The position numbers and the translations under genes are program-made. The notes beneath the pieces were generated by a model. That model did no database searches and was not told where the DNA came from. It worked only from the letters and a program-made list of their open reading frames with translations. 64,000 nt of DNA from contig NZ_CP098514.1 of assembly GCF_023703775.1 (NCBI RefSeq), positions 1,488,001 through 1,552,000 on the forward strand, read 5' to 3'. This DNA comes from Haloplanus sp. GDY1. Its GTDB lineage: Archaea; Halobacteriota; Halobacteria; Halobacteriales; Haloferacaceae. This document shows, one piece after another, positions 25,029 to 33,970 of the stretch (the stretch's first letter is position 1; the number at the start of each line of letters is the position of its first letter).

Positions 25029-27094
25029 AGGTCCGGAACGCTCAGGAAGAAGTCCTCGTCTCGCGCCTCGACCAGACACAGATGGAATCCGGATTTCCGT
25101 GAGAGCTTCACGTAGCTTCGTCTGGAACTCCGACTGAACAGGCCGCCGCGAGTGGCGTCGACCGCGACCTCCATCGCGTCGGCGTCGAAGTAACTCGTCG
25201 TCACGAAGAAGGCGGCGGCGAAGTTCTCCTCGGCGTCGCTCACCCGTTTCGAACGGTCGAGCAGCGACTCGATGGCCGACGCGGACGTCGGCTCGCGGCC
25301 GTCCTCCATGGCCGCGACGAACAGCGGTTCCCCCATCTTGTCCCGGAACACCACGTCGAAGGACACCGACCGGTCGTCGCGCTCCTCCTCGGTCGTCACG
25401 TCCACGCCCCCGCCGAGGTCGATGCGATCGATCCGTTCGATCGCCTCGTACAGTTTCGACAGTTCGGCGCGCGTGTCCGTCTGCCGAATCTCGTAGGTCA
25501 CCGCGGTCAACAGCCACTCCACGAACCGGTGTTCGGGGGTCCCGCGGAGGAACGCCTCGAACGGCTGGCCGTCGACGGCCAGCCCCGCCGTCTCGAACTC
25601 CGTGTGGTAGTCGAGACGGAGGTTGGCCCGCAGCGTCGACTCGTCGATCCGTCCCTTCGCCGCGCGTTCGAGCGTCCCCTCGGTCTTGTCCTCGTATCTG
25701 ACGAACAGGTTGGTGCCGGAGAGCGCCTCCTCGCGGGTGAGCGTCCGCTCGCCGGCCACGCCCCCCTCTCCGTCCTCGAGTCGCTGGATCTCCGCCTCCA
25801 GTTCCTCGACGCGGTCCTGGAGTCGGTCGACTGTGGCGCGTAACTCGTCGCGCTCGCGTTCGAGACTGTCGCGCTCCGTCTCGAGCTCCTCCTTCTCGGC
25901 CCGGACCGCGTCGAGTTCCCGGCGCAGCCGAGCGACCCGATCGGCGGTGGCCGCGTCGGCCGACGAGGCGGAGGCCGGCGTCTCGTCGGCGGGATCGGCC
26001 TCGTCGGTCCCGTCGGCGGGATCGGCCTCGTCGGTCCCGTCGGGGGCGTCCTCGGCCCTCGCGTCCTCCGCCGAGCCGACCTGAACGTCCTCCGTGGTCA
26101 CCGCCCCGGCCTCGTCGGCGACCCCGTCGCCCCCGGCGGTCGCCCCCCCGTCGACGGCACTCGTGGCGTCGGCGTCGTCGCTGCCGGCGGTCGTCGCCCC
26201 GGCCGTCGCGGCGTCGGCATCCTCGGCCGTCGCCTCCGCCTCGTCCGCATCGGCCTCGTCCGGTTCGGCCACCTCCGGGGTCGCCCAGTCCGCGGACGGA
26301 CTGCCGCCGTCGGCGTCAGTCGGATCGGTACCGGTCGTCTCGTCGTCGCTCGCCGGACCCTCCGTCGCCGTCGCGCCGGCGTCGAAGGCCTCGGGCGACG
26401 ACCCGTCGCCGTCGGCCGGATCCTCCGTCTCGGTCGCGCCGCCGAACGCGACGTCCTCGACGGCTCCCCCGTCGACGTCGGCGTCGCCCGAGGCCGCGGC
26501 CGCGCCTCCGGCGGCGGCAGCGCCCGCATCTCCGGCGTCGTCGGCCGGTTCCGGACGCTCCGGCAGGTCGATCACCTCGACGTCGGCGTCGACGACGGAG
26601 TAGATGCCCACCTCGTCGGCCGCGCGCTCGAACGCCTCCTCGCCCGTGAGGAGGCGGCGACTGTTGCCCACGTAGGCGACCGGGAGCGACCGACCGCCGT
26701 AGTAGACGACGTAGTAGTCGCCGGAGAGGACGTTCTCCGAGAGTTCGACGTAGCCGACGAAGTTGCCCGCGGAGAGGGTGTCGTCGATCTCGGTCAGCGG
26801 CGTCTCGTTCGAGTAGTACTGACCGCGCGTCTCTCCCCCGCGAGCCTGCATCGCAAAGAGGAGCGGCAAGGAGACGTCGGGCGCAGTGTACGCCGTCAGC
26901 GACGCATCCTCGAAGTCGTCGATGTCGCCGTCGAACACGCCGACGTAGCGACCGTTCAGAACGAACGCCCAGGCGGATCCGTCGGTGACCGCCCCCGAGA
27001 ACCCGTCGTCCGCGAGGTCGTACAACCCCGTAACGCCGTCGGAGACGGGGCGAGTCCCCCACTCGGTCACCGCGTCCAGAATCTCGCCGTCCAT
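25025..27094 (-). CDS. Conserved haloarchaeal protein with low-complexity linker and coiled coil
   Basis: 689 residues. Three parts. Residues 1-170 form a folded domain (AFVLNGRYVGVFDGDI..VYYGGRSLPVAYVGNSRRLLTGEEAFERA). Residues about 175-385 are an Asp/Ala/Glu/Thr-rich, probably disordered linker with repeats such as DPADGTDEA. Residues about 390-440 are a coiled coil (LRRELDAVRAEKEELETERD onward), followed by a C-terminal domain (about 450-689) with SGTNLFVRYEDKTEGTLERAAKG, LDYHTEFETAG and FSRSSRRSYVKLSRKSGFH. No enzyme motif and no membrane segment seen. I believe the family has a DUF number (perhaps DUF7527) but no known function. It converges on the regulator at 24723 with a shared CTAG. 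Confidence 0.8.
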   Translation of the reverse strand: MDGEILDAVTEWGTRPVSDGVTGLYDLADDGFSGAVTDGSAWAFVLNGRYVGVFDGDIDDFEDASLTAYTAPDVSLPLLFAMQARGGETRGQYYSNETPLTEIDDTLSAGNFVGYVELSENVLSGDYYVVYYGGRSLPVAYVGNSRRLLTGEEAFERAADEVGIYSVVDADVEVIDLPERPEPADDAGDAGAAAAGGAAAASGDADVDGGAVEDVAFGGATETEDPADGDGSSPEAFDAGATATEGPASDDETTGTDPTDADGGSPSADWATPEVAEPDEADADEAEATAEDADAATAGATTAGSDDADATSAVDGGATAGGDGVADEAGAVTTEDVQVGSAEDARAEDAPDGTDEADPADGTDEADPADETPASASSADAATADRVARLRRELDAVRAEKEELETERDSLERERDELRATVDRLQDRVEELEAEIQRLEDGEGGVAGERTLTREEALSGTNLFVRYEDKTEGTLERAAKGRIDESTLRANLRLDYHTEFETAGLAVDGQPFEAFLRGTPEHRFVEWLLTAVTYEIRQTDTRAELSKLYEAIERIDRIDLGGGVDVTTEEERDDRSVSFDVVFRDKMGEPLFVAAMEDGREPTSASAIESLLDRSKRVSDAEENFAAAFFVTTSYFDADAMEVAVDATRGGLFSRSSRRSYVKLSRKSGFHLCLVEARDEDFFLSVPDL
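25985..26038. repeat. 27-bp exact tandem repeat inside the low-complexity linker gene
   Basis: Two exact 27-base units (25985-26011, 26012-26038), each starting GTCGGCGGGATCGGCC. They keep the reading frame and encode the DEADPADGT repeat of the 689-residue protein. Confidence 0.85.
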
Positions 27095-27149
27095 TTGTGC
27101 AGGTATGCACCCAAGCGAGCCAAATACTTTCCGGCAAACGGCCGCCGAC

Positions 27150-27374
27150 TCACTCGTCGACGAACTCGACGGTGACCCGGCGGCGCTCCCCGTCGACGTA
27201 CTTGTACCGTTCGTCGGGGGCCTCGTCCTCCGCCCGGCGGTGGGAGCCGTCGCAGAAGGGGTACTCCTCGCTCAGCCCGCACAGACAGACCGCCACGTCG
27301 CCGTTCTCGTCGTCGATGTCCGCCGGCGTGATGATCTTCGGCCCCGTCGCTGTGTGTGTCACTTCCCGTGGCAT
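27150..27374 (-). CDS. CDGSH-type iron-sulfur protein
   Basis: 74 residues from ATG 27374 (MPREVTHTATGPKIITPAD); the longer frame to 27542 is not supported. Motif CLCGLSEEYPFCDGSH gives Cys30, Cys32, Cys41 and His45, the four ligands of a 2Fe-2S cluster in the mitoNEET/CDGSH family. It is a soluble single-domain protein, probably an electron or cluster carrier. It lies 55 bases before the 689-codon gene on the same strand, and next to another small Cys protein and cytochrome oxidase subunit III. Confidence 0.93.
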   Translation of the reverse strand: MPREVTHTATGPKIITPADIDDENGDVAVCLCGLSEEYPFCDGSHRRAEDEAPDERYKYVDGERRRVTVEFVDE

Positions 27375-27442
27375 ACCACGCGGTGGAGCGTCCGGAGACT
27401 TAACGGCGTCGCGGAGCCGCCCGGGAACCGCGACGCGGCGGC

Positions 27443-27670
27443 TCAGTGCTTGTGCGTGAACAGCAGGGGGCTCCCCTCGTGGACGGTGACACAGATGTCG
27501 AGCGGTTCGATCTGTTCGAGGCTGGTCGCCGTCTTCTTGCACGCCACCAGGTCGTCGAACGGCTCCTCACAGACGGGACACGCCACCGAGACGGTGTTCT
27601 GGTAGAGTTTGATCTCGTCGTTCTCCTCCCGGGGCGTGAGCGACGACACGAGCTGCTCGAAATCGTCCAT
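27443..27670 (-). CDS. Small Cys-rich (zinc-ribbon-like) protein
   Basis: 75 residues from ATG 27670 (MDDFEQLVSSLTPREENDE). CPVC at 31-34 with Cys44, Cys60 and His64 (DICVTVHEG) could bind one metal ion. The C-terminus is PLLFTHKH. Resembles small haloarchaeal proteins that databases call flagella cluster proteins (perhaps DUF7385, from memory); no motility gene lies nearby, so that name would mislead. Function unknown. Confidence 0.75.
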   Translation of the reverse strand: MDDFEQLVSSLTPREENDEIKLYQNTVSVACPVCEEPFDDLVACKKTATSLEQIEPLDICVTVHEGSPLLFTHKH

Positions 27671-27727
27671 GGCGATAGCTAACCGTGCGACCACATAAAT
27701 TTACGGCGGCGAGCGGGCCGCGACCGC

Positions 27728-28582
27728 TCAGGCGCCGATGGAGGCGCCGAGGTACAGCACGACGACGAGGAAGATCCAGACCACGTCGACGAAGTGCCAG
27801 TACATCGAGACGGTGCTGACCGAGACGTGACGCTCGGCGGAGTACTGCCCCGCGAGCGCACGGATCGTGACGATGGCGAGGAGGACGCCGCCGAGCGAGA
27901 CGTGGAGCCCGTGCAGCCCGGTCAGCCCGTAGAAGGCCGATCCGAACAGCCCGGAGGTGACCGTGAACTCGGAGTGGACGATGAACTCGTAGTACTCGTA
28001 GACCTGCCCGCCGATGAAGACGAGACCGAGGACGAGCGTCGCCAGCAGTCCGAGCACGAACTTCCGGCGGTCGTCCTTCCGGATGGCGACGTGTGCCCAG
28101 TGGAGCGTGAGACTCGACGCCACCAGGATGGCGGTGTTGATGATGACGAGCGACCCCGTCAGATGCGGAAGCTCACCCGGCGGCCACGTCCCCGCGCGGA
28201 TGAAGAAGTAGTACGTAAAGCCCGCGCCGAAGGTGGCGATCTCGGAGCCGAGGAAGGCGATCATCCCCCAGCGGAGCGCCGACGCGCTCGTTTCGTTGCT
28301 GCCCCGGGACCAGAACTCGACCACGAAGGCGTGATACAGCCAACCGTACAGGCCGAGGAGGAAGGTCCCGACGCTCGCGGCCGTCAACAGCGGGGCGAAC
28401 ATGGGGTTGATCGTCGAGTCCTGCCCGCCAGCGACGATGAACAGCGCCGCGGCGACGTAGATGCCGCCGGCGCCCAGTGCCGTGATGAAGGGCCACCAAC
28501 TGGCCTCGCCGAACCCCCGGGGCCAGTCCTCGACCGCCGGGAGGTGATGTCCGTGGTCGTCCCCGCCGTGTTCCGTACTCAT
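27728..28582 (-). CDS. coxC: Haem-copper oxidase (cytochrome c oxidase) subunit III
   Basis: 284 residues from ATG 28582 (MSTEHGGDDHGHHLPAVED). Seven membrane segments. Family features: ETSASALRWGMIAFLGSEIATFGAGFTYYFF, GSLVIINTAILVASSLTLHWAHVAI, and FYGLTGLHGLHVSLGGVLL near the end, closing with MYWHFVDVVWIFLVVVLYL. It is an accessory subunit of the terminal oxidase in the membrane. No subunit I or II is adjacent, so the rest of the complex is encoded elsewhere. The His-rich N-terminal tail is a minor oddity. Confidence 0.96.
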   Translation of the reverse strand: MSTEHGGDDHGHHLPAVEDWPRGFGEASWWPFITALGAGGIYVAAALFIVAGGQDSTINPMFAPLLTAASVGTFLLGLYGWLYHAFVVEFWSRGSNETSASALRWGMIAFLGSEIATFGAGFTYYFFIRAGTWPPGELPHLTGSLVIINTAILVASSLTLHWAHVAIRKDDRRKFVLGLLATLVLGLVFIGGQVYEYYEFIVHSEFTVTSGLFGSAFYGLTGLHGLHVSLGGVLLAIVTIRALAGQYSAERHVSVSTVSMYWHFVDVVWIFLVVVLYLGASIGA

Positions 28583-28678
28583 ACCCCCCCGTTGCGATTC
28601 GACTACCAAAAATCCTCCCAACCGCCGCCGCGATCGGTTCCGGAAGCTACTCGGAGGGGACACCCCAAGCGTCGACCG

Positions 28679-30088
28679 ATGGCCCGGGACCCGCGTCGCG
28701 GCGGACGACGCCGGCGACCACGCGTCGCGTCCGTCCTCCTCGCGACCTGCTGGCTCCTCGCGCTCCCCGTCGGCCGCGTCGCCGCCCACACCGGGGGGCT
28801 CCGGGGGGCGACCCGCGACCCCATCGCCATCCCCACGTGGCTGTTCCTGCTCACCGGCGGCGGCGTCGTCGGCGTCTCCTTCCTGCTCGCCAGTTTCGTC
28901 ACCGACCGGCGCCTCGTCGCCGCCGTCCACGACTGGTCCCGACCGCTCCCCGATCCGGGCCGACTCGGCCGCGCCCTCGTCGCCCTCCTCGGCGTCGTCG
29001 CCCTCGCCGTCACGCTCGCCGTCGGCGTCGTCGAGGACGCGACGGGCGTTCGCAACCTCGCGGTGCTGGTCGTCTGGGTCGCCTGGTGGGGCGGCTACGT
29101 CGCCTCGACGTACCTGCTCGGGAACTCCTGGCCGGCGCTCAACCCCTTCCGAACCGTCGCGGAACGGCTCCCCACGCTCGACCGCACCTACCCCGAGCGT
29201 CTGGGGGCGTGGCCGAGCGTCGCCGCCCTCCTCCTCCTCGTGTGGGTCGAAGTCACGGCGCCGCTCGCGGACGACGCGCGCCTCCTCGCGGCCGTCGTCG
29301 GGGGCTACGCCGCCGTGACGCTCGTCGGCGCCGCCGTCTTCGGGCCGGATCCCTGGTTCGACCGGGTCGACCCCCTCGCCCGGGCGTTCCGGCTCTACGG
29401 CCGACTCGCCCCCGTCGGCGTCGAGGACGGCCGCCCCCGACTGCGACTCCCCGGCGGCGCTCTCCCCGGGACGGCCCTCGACGGCCGCGACGACGCCGCC
29501 TTCGTCGTCACGCTCCTCTTCGTCACCACGTACGACGGCTTCGTCGCCACCGGGCCCTGGGCGACCGGGGTCCGGGCCGTCGCCGGGGCCGGCGTCCCGC
29601 CGCTGCTCGCGTATCTGGGCGCTTACCTCGTCGGGGCGGGGCTGTTCTATCTCGCCTACCGGGTTGCCGCCCGCCTCGGGCGGCGACGCGCCGACACCTA
29701 CCTCTCGACGGCCGAACTCGTGCGGCGGTTCGCTCCCTCCCTGCTCCCCATCGCCGCCGGCTACCACCTAGCGCACAACCTCGGCTCGGTGCTCGTGCTC
29801 GCCCCGACGCTCGTCGCCGTCGCCGCCGCCCCCCTCTCGCCCCCGCCGTCGCCGCCACAGCTGGCCGGCCTGCCGGCGTGGTTCGGCGGCCTCGAACTCG
29901 CCTTCGTCCTCCTGGGACACCTGCTGGCCGTCTGGGTCGCTCACGCCACGGCCTACGAGCTGTTCCCCTCCCGACTACAGGCCGTCCGCAGCCAGTACGG
30001 CGTGACCGCCGTCATGATCTGTTACACCATGCTCAGCCTCTGGATCGTCGCCGAACCGTACGTCCCGCCGCCGTTCATCGCCTCGTGA
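28679..30088 (+). CDS. Polytopic membrane protein, unknown function
   Basis: 469 residues from ATG 28679 (MARDPRRGGRRRRPRVAS); the open frame upstream through coxC is a shadow. An Arg-rich start leads into a signal-anchor, then about ten hydrophobic segments. Notable conserved-looking features: GNSWPALNPFRTVAERLP (about 142-159), DPWFDRVDPLARAFRLYGRLAP, TTYDGFVATGPW and GYHLAHNLGSVLVLAPT. Aromatic and His residues inside membrane stretches hint at cofactor or metal binding, but I recognise no family. It is divergent from coxC (96-base gap) and overlaps the next gene by four bases (GTGA), so the two form an operon. Confidence 0.8.
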   Translation: MARDPRRGGRRRRPRVASVLLATCWLLALPVGRVAAHTGGLRGATRDPIAIPTWLFLLTGGGVVGVSFLLASFVTDRRLVAAVHDWSRPLPDPGRLGRALVALLGVVALAVTLAVGVVEDATGVRNLAVLVVWVAWWGGYVASTYLLGNSWPALNPFRTVAERLPTLDRTYPERLGAWPSVAALLLLVWVEVTAPLADDARLLAAVVGGYAAVTLVGAAVFGPDPWFDRVDPLARAFRLYGRLAPVGVEDGRPRLRLPGGALPGTALDGRDDAAFVVTLLFVTTYDGFVATGPWATGVRAVAGAGVPPLLAYLGAYLVGAGLFYLAYRVAARLGRRRADTYLSTAELVRRFAPSLLPIAAGYHLAHNLGSVLVLAPTLVAVAAAPLSPPPSPPQLAGLPAWFGGLELAFVLLGHLLAVWVAHATAYELFPSRLQAVRSQYGVTAVMICYTMLSLWIVAEPYVPPPFIAS

Positions 30089-30372
30089 CCGTGACCGACA
30101 GCAATAGCGACACCGATCCGGACACCCGCGCCCCGCCCGACGCGGCCTCCCACGTCTGTGAGCGGTGTGGCCGGCCCTTCGCCCGCGGGGAGTATCTGGC
30201 GCTCCACCGTGGCCTCCGTCACCCGTCCGACCTGTCGGCTGCGGAGCGGGAGGCCTTCGAGGCGGCGCGCGAAGAGGAGGAGGCGGACCTCCGGCGGTTC
30301 AGACTGCTCGCGCTCGCGGCGCTCGTCGCGCTCTACTTCGGGTTCCTGATGACCTACGCGGTGGTCACCTAG
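30085..30372 (+). CDS. C2H2 zinc-finger protein with C-terminal membrane anchor
   Basis: 95 residues from GTG 30085, overlapping the stop of the previous gene (GTGA). After an acidic tail of 20 residues comes CERCGRPFARGEYLALHRGLRH, a classic C-x2-C-x12-H-x4-H finger, then an acidic helix (SAAEREAFEAAREEEEADLRR) and one membrane helix (LLALAALVALYFGFLMTYAVV) at the end. It may be a small partner of the membrane protein upstream. Perhaps DUF7410, from memory. The stop shares CTAG with squalene synthase. Confidence 0.85.
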   Translation: MTVTDSNSDTDPDTRAPPDAASHVCERCGRPFARGEYLALHRGLRHPSDLSAAEREAFEAAREEEEADLRRFRLLALAALVALYFGFLMTYAVVT

Positions 30373-31448
30373 TCGGCCCCGCCACGCGCCCGGTGGTAGG
30401 GCTGGCCGGCGATGTCCTCCCGGAGGTCGTCGAGCGCGCCGCGGGCGGTGTCGGTGTCCGTCATCTCCGTGACGACGGCGAACACTTCCTTGCGCGACAC
30501 CTTCACGCCGGCCTCCGAGAGGGCGTCCTCGGGCCGGGCGAGGAGTTCGCGCAACGTCCCGACCGCCAGCAGGAAGGGGATGGCCCACGCCGCGAGGGTG
30601 TTGCCGTCCGTCGTCGGGACGGTTTCGAGGTACGTCTGGGCGTCGTCGAGGAAAGAGCGGGCGTGGCGGGCGGTGCGCCGGACGACCGCCGCCGCGCCGG
30701 ACTCGTGTTCCGGGGCGACGACCTCCTCCTGCGGGACGCCCTCGGCGGCCAGCCACTCCGCCGGCAGGTAGACGTTGTCCTCCTCGGTGTAGTCGTCGTA
30801 GACGTCCTTGGCGACGTTGACCAGTTGCAACAGCAGGCCGAACTCCTCGGCGGTGTCGTAGAGGCGGGCACGCCGCCCCTCGCTGAGGTCGCCACGGGCC
30901 AACAGGTTGGTGACGAGGTTGCCGACGGTTCCGGCGGCGTAGTAGCAGTACTCCTCCAGTTCCTCGCGGGACTGGATGCGGAGCCCCCCTTCGTCGGCGT
31001 AGCGCTCGACGAACATGGCCATCCCCTGGACGAGTTCCCGCGCGGGCGGCGTGACCGCCTCGCGGACGTCCTCGGGGAGTCCGCGAAAGGTCCGGACGAT
31101 CCGCGGCGTGCTGGCGACGACCTCCCAGTCGTCGGAGCGGTCCTCCGGTGCCGGGAGCCACTCGTCGACCGCCTCGCGGAACGCCTCGGCGTCCGTCCCG
31201 TCGGTCGGATCGAGGACGCGGTCGTACTCGCGGAGGAGCCGAGCCTGTTCGGCCGGCGGGACGTGGTCGGCGTCCTCGACGGTGTCAGGGACGCGACAGA
31301 GGAGATAGCCGACACAGATGTACGAGGCCATCGGTTCGTCGAGTACGTCGACGGTCAACGCGAACGTTCGGGAGACGCCCTGAACCGCCTCGTGGCACCA
31401 GTCGAGGTCGGCTCCGTCACCGGGAGGTCTGGCTGCGTGTCGAGACAT
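30369..31448 (-). CDS. Squalene/phytoene synthase family protein, probably squalene synthase
   Basis: 359 residues. Head-to-head prenyl transferase fold: VSRTFALTV near residue 25; first Asp-rich motif DTVED at 55-59; AGTVGNLVTNLL; second Asp-rich motif NVAKDVYDD at about 209-217 followed by NVYLPAEWL. Sequence order SRTFAL..YLLCRVPDTVEDAD favours farnesyl diphosphate to squalene (farnesyl-diphosphate farnesyltransferase) over phytoene synthase, but only activity data could decide. Haloarchaea use squalene for quinone-like lipids and membranes. TTTTTAACC about 30 bases upstream of the ATG is a likely TATA box. It converges with the zinc-finger gene in a shared CTAG. Confidence 0.88.
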   Translation of the reverse strand: MSRHAARPPGDGADLDWCHEAVQGVSRTFALTVDVLDEPMASYICVGYLLCRVPDTVEDADHVPPAEQARLLREYDRVLDPTDGTDAEAFREAVDEWLPAPEDRSDDWEVVASTPRIVRTFRGLPEDVREAVTPPARELVQGMAMFVERYADEGGLRIQSREELEEYCYYAAGTVGNLVTNLLARGDLSEGRRARLYDTAEEFGLLLQLVNVAKDVYDDYTEEDNVYLPAEWLAAEGVPQEEVVAPEHESGAAAVVRRTARHARSFLDDAQTYLETVPTTDGNTLAAWAIPFLLAVGTLRELLARPEDALSEAGVKVSRKEVFAVVTEMTDTDTARGALDDLREDIAGQPYHRARGGAD

Positions 31449-31531
31449 TCGGAGCGGTTGCGGGTTACGACCGAGGGGTTAAAAAGTCTCGTGGGCGACT
31501 CCGCCGCCCGGCGAGCGAAGCCACAAGTCGT

Positions 31532-32848
31532 ATGTCCCGGCCAGCCGAGACACGCCGTGTGCCATCGACCAAGCAGGTCGCCGGGATCGGTGTCGTGGTC
31601 GTGATCCTGCTCGCGGGGGTTGCCTTCGTCGTCTTCAGCCAGCCCACCGTCTCGGGAATCGACAACCGGTTCGGCGACGTCAACGAGACGACCACCGTCG
31701 TCGAGAGCAACCTGACCGTGCAAAACCCCAACCCCGTCGGTGCCAGTCTCGGAGGCCTCACCGTCGACTACGCCATCGACATGAACGGCATCCGGATGGC
31801 GACCGGCGTCAAGAACGGCGTCTCCATCCCCAAGGGTCAGTCGACGGTGCCGATGACCACGCGGCTCGCGAACGAACGCATCCCCACGTGGTGGGTGAGC
31901 CACATCCGCAACGGCGAGCGGACGACCCTCGCGGTCAACGCCGACGTCCACTCGTCGCTCCTCGGCACCTCCTTCGGGGCGCCGAAGGTGTCCCGGACCA
32001 TCGAGACCGACATCATCTCGGCGTTCAACTCCACCGAGGACCGCCCCGTCGGGTCGTCGCCGACGGGGGGACCGATCCTCGTCATCCGCGAGACCAGCGC
32101 GCAGTGGGGGAATGTCAGCGCCTCGTCGACGGACATCGACATGCGCTTCGTCGTCCACAATCCCAACTCCTACGCGGTGCCGGTCTCGGAACTGAGCTAC
32201 CGGGCGCGGATGAACGGCGTCGAGATGGGGAACGGCACCACCGAGGGACAGGGCGTGATCCCGCCCGGCGGCACCCGGACCATCGAGGCGACCACGACGC
32301 TGAACAACCAGCACATCGACGAGTGGTGGGTGAGCCACCTGGAGAACGAACAGGTGACGCAGCTCCGCATCGACTTCTCGGCGCGGGTCGAACTCCCCAC
32401 GGGGACGGTGGAGGTGCCGCTCGACCCGCTGACCTACACCCGGACCATCGAGACTGACATCTTCGACAACAAGCCGGACGACGACTCGGGCGGAAACGGG
32501 ACGGCGACGCCCGATGGGACGGCCACGCCCGATGGGACGGCCACGCCCACGCCCACACCGAGCGACGACGACGACGGCCTCCTCGGCGGGGACGGAACCG
32601 CGACGCCCACCCCGAGCGACGGCGGGACGGCGACTCCAACTCCGGGCGACGACGGCACGACGACTCCAACTCCGGGCGACGACGGCACGACGACTCCAAC
32701 TCCGGGCGACGACGGTCCACTCGACGGCGGGGAGGACACCGCGACGCCGACGCCCACGGACGACGCGACCCCCACGCCGACGCCCACGGACGACGACGGC
32801 GGCCTGCTCTCCGTCGAGGAGCCGGGAGCGGTCGCGGGAACGCGTTGA
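31532..32848 (+). CDS. LEA14-like (WHy domain) membrane-anchored surface protein
   Basis: 438 residues from ATG 31532 (MSRPAETRRVPSTKQVAG). One N-terminal membrane anchor (about 17-37, GIGVVVVILLAGVAFVVF). Then two LEA type 2/WHy domains: about 48-160 (TTVVESNLTVQNPNPVGASLGGLTVDY) and 185-310 (DIDMRFVVHNPNSYAVPVSELSYRA). Each contains the N-P-N and WWVSH elements (TWWVSHIRNG, EWWVSHLENE). The last 115 residues are a Thr/Pro/Asp/Gly-rich stalk with tandem repeats, probably exported and glycosylated. LEA14 proteins are linked to stress protection. It is divergent from squalene synthase. Confidence 0.88.
   Translation: MSRPAETRRVPSTKQVAGIGVVVVILLAGVAFVVFSQPTVSGIDNRFGDVNETTTVVESNLTVQNPNPVGASLGGLTVDYAIDMNGIRMATGVKNGVSIPKGQSTVPMTTRLANERIPTWWVSHIRNGERTTLAVNADVHSSLLGTSFGAPKVSRTIETDIISAFNSTEDRPVGSSPTGGPILVIRETSAQWGNVSASSTDIDMRFVVHNPNSYAVPVSELSYRARMNGVEMGNGTTEGQGVIPPGGTRTIEATTTLNNQHIDEWWVSHLENEQVTQLRIDFSARVELPTGTVEVPLDPLTYTRTIETDIFDNKPDDDSGGNGTATPDGTATPDGTATPTPTPSDDDDGLLGGDGTATPTPSDGGTATPTPGDDGTTTPTPGDDGTTTPTPGDDGPLDGGEDTATPTPTDDATPTPTPTDDDGGLLSVEEPGAVAGTR
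32631..32715 (+). repeat. 30-bp tandem repeat encoding the Thr/Pro stalk
   Basis: Three nearly identical units starting CGACTCCAACTCCGGGCGAC at 32631, 32661 and 32691 (third is partial). They keep frame and encode TTPTPGDDG repeats of the LEA-like protein. Length variation between strains would be expected. Confidence 0.9.
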
Positions 32849-32858
32849 GGGCGGGCCG

Positions 32859-33890
32859 TCACTCGATGGTGACGTGTTCCGACTCCTCGTTGAGCGCGAG
32901 GTTCGCGGCGATTTCGGCGTTTCGCATGGCGTACTGCGCGGTCTGCTGAAGACTCACCAGCACCTCGCGCGTGCGGAGGAGTTCGACCTTCGGCATGTCG
33001 GGCAGGCCGCGGATGAGTTCCATCTCGCGGTCGCTGATCTCCTCGAACATCCGCCCGACTGCGATGGCCTTGTCGTAGTCGCGTTCGACGACGGCCTCGA
33101 CCGCCGTGGCGGTGATCTCGTCGACCTGATCCGTGAACTCGCGGACGGCCCGCATCGTCGAACTGTCGACGTCGAGCGTGTTGTTCTTCGCGTCGAGCGC
33201 GATGTTGCCGATGTCCTCGGCGTTGTCGGCCGTGAGTTCGAGGTTCTTCGCCACCGAGCGGTAACCGATCAGGGGGAACCCGGATTCGAGACCGACCGCC
33301 CGGGCGAGGTTCGGGTTCTGGTAGGCCATGAAGATCAGGCGGAGCAGGAGGACGAATATCTTGTTCGCCTGACGCTCGCGGTTCAGCGCCCGCTCGGCCA
33401 GGTCCGCGTTGCCGTGGGCCAGGGCCTTCACCGACTCGCCGCGCATGGTGCTGCCGGTGTTCTCCAGTCGTTCGAGGAGGTTGTCGAGCGTGAAGTCCTC
33501 GGGGTCGACCGAACACCGGATCGCGATCCGTTCGGGCGTCTCCTCGATGACGCCGAGACCCATCAACTGCGTCTCGGCGCGGTAGACGGCGTTGATGTGC
33601 TCGCTTTCGAGGGCGCCCTCCGACTTCTCGATGTGGATGACCCGCCGCCCGAGGACGTACTGGGCGACGATGGCGCGTTCGAGCGCCCCCGAGTCCAGGT
33701 TGTCCGCGTGAATCGTCGCCTCGGAGCCCTCGGTGCTTGCCGACTCCGGGAGCACCGTCAGCGTCCCCTTGCCCCCCATCCGGAGCGACACCTCGTCCCC
33801 CTTCTCGACGTTGTGTTCTTTCGCCCACTCCGCCGGGAGCGTCATCGCCAGCGTCGACGGTCCCAGTCGTTGCACTTTTCGGGTTTCCAT
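32859..33890 (-). CDS. PhoU-domain protein with N-terminal AbrB DNA-binding domain
   Basis: 343 residues from ATG 33890 (METRKVQRLGPSTLAMTLP). GGAGGT stands nine bases before this ATG, whereas it touches the in-frame ATG three codons earlier, so the later start is chosen. Residues 1-50 form a SpoVT/AbrB swapped-hairpin domain (LPAEWAKEHNVEKGDEVSLRMG). Two PhoU helical bundles follow (about 115-215 and 220-330), with DAKNNTLDVDSSTMRAVREF in the second. Archaeal AbrB-PhoU fusions are thought to regulate phosphate uptake genes. A TATA element GTATAATG lies at about 33936-33943. Confidence 0.9.
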   Translation of the reverse strand: METRKVQRLGPSTLAMTLPAEWAKEHNVEKGDEVSLRMGGKGTLTVLPESASTEGSEATIHADNLDSGALERAIVAQYVLGRRVIHIEKSEGALESEHINAVYRAETQLMGLGVIEETPERIAIRCSVDPEDFTLDNLLERLENTGSTMRGESVKALAHGNADLAERALNRERQANKIFVLLLRLIFMAYQNPNLARAVGLESGFPLIGYRSVAKNLELTADNAEDIGNIALDAKNNTLDVDSSTMRAVREFTDQVDEITATAVEAVVERDYDKAIAVGRMFEEISDREMELIRGLPDMPKVELLRTREVLVSLQQTAQYAMRNAEIAANLALNEESEHVTIE

Positions 33891-33970
33891 ACCACACATA
33901 CCTCCCCCGAAGACCTTAATCTTCACTATGCGACATTATACCCCATGAAAGATGTTGAGGTGTGGCGATT

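Noticed and set aside
27794-28678. N-terminal extension of the ten-helix membrane protein
   Set aside because: It is antisense to coxC and Arg/Asp-rich; the ATG at 28679 opens a natural signal-anchor sequence.
32631-32715. Regular repeats considered as a CRISPR array
   Set aside because: Units are contiguous without unique spacers and keep the reading frame of a Thr/Pro stalk.
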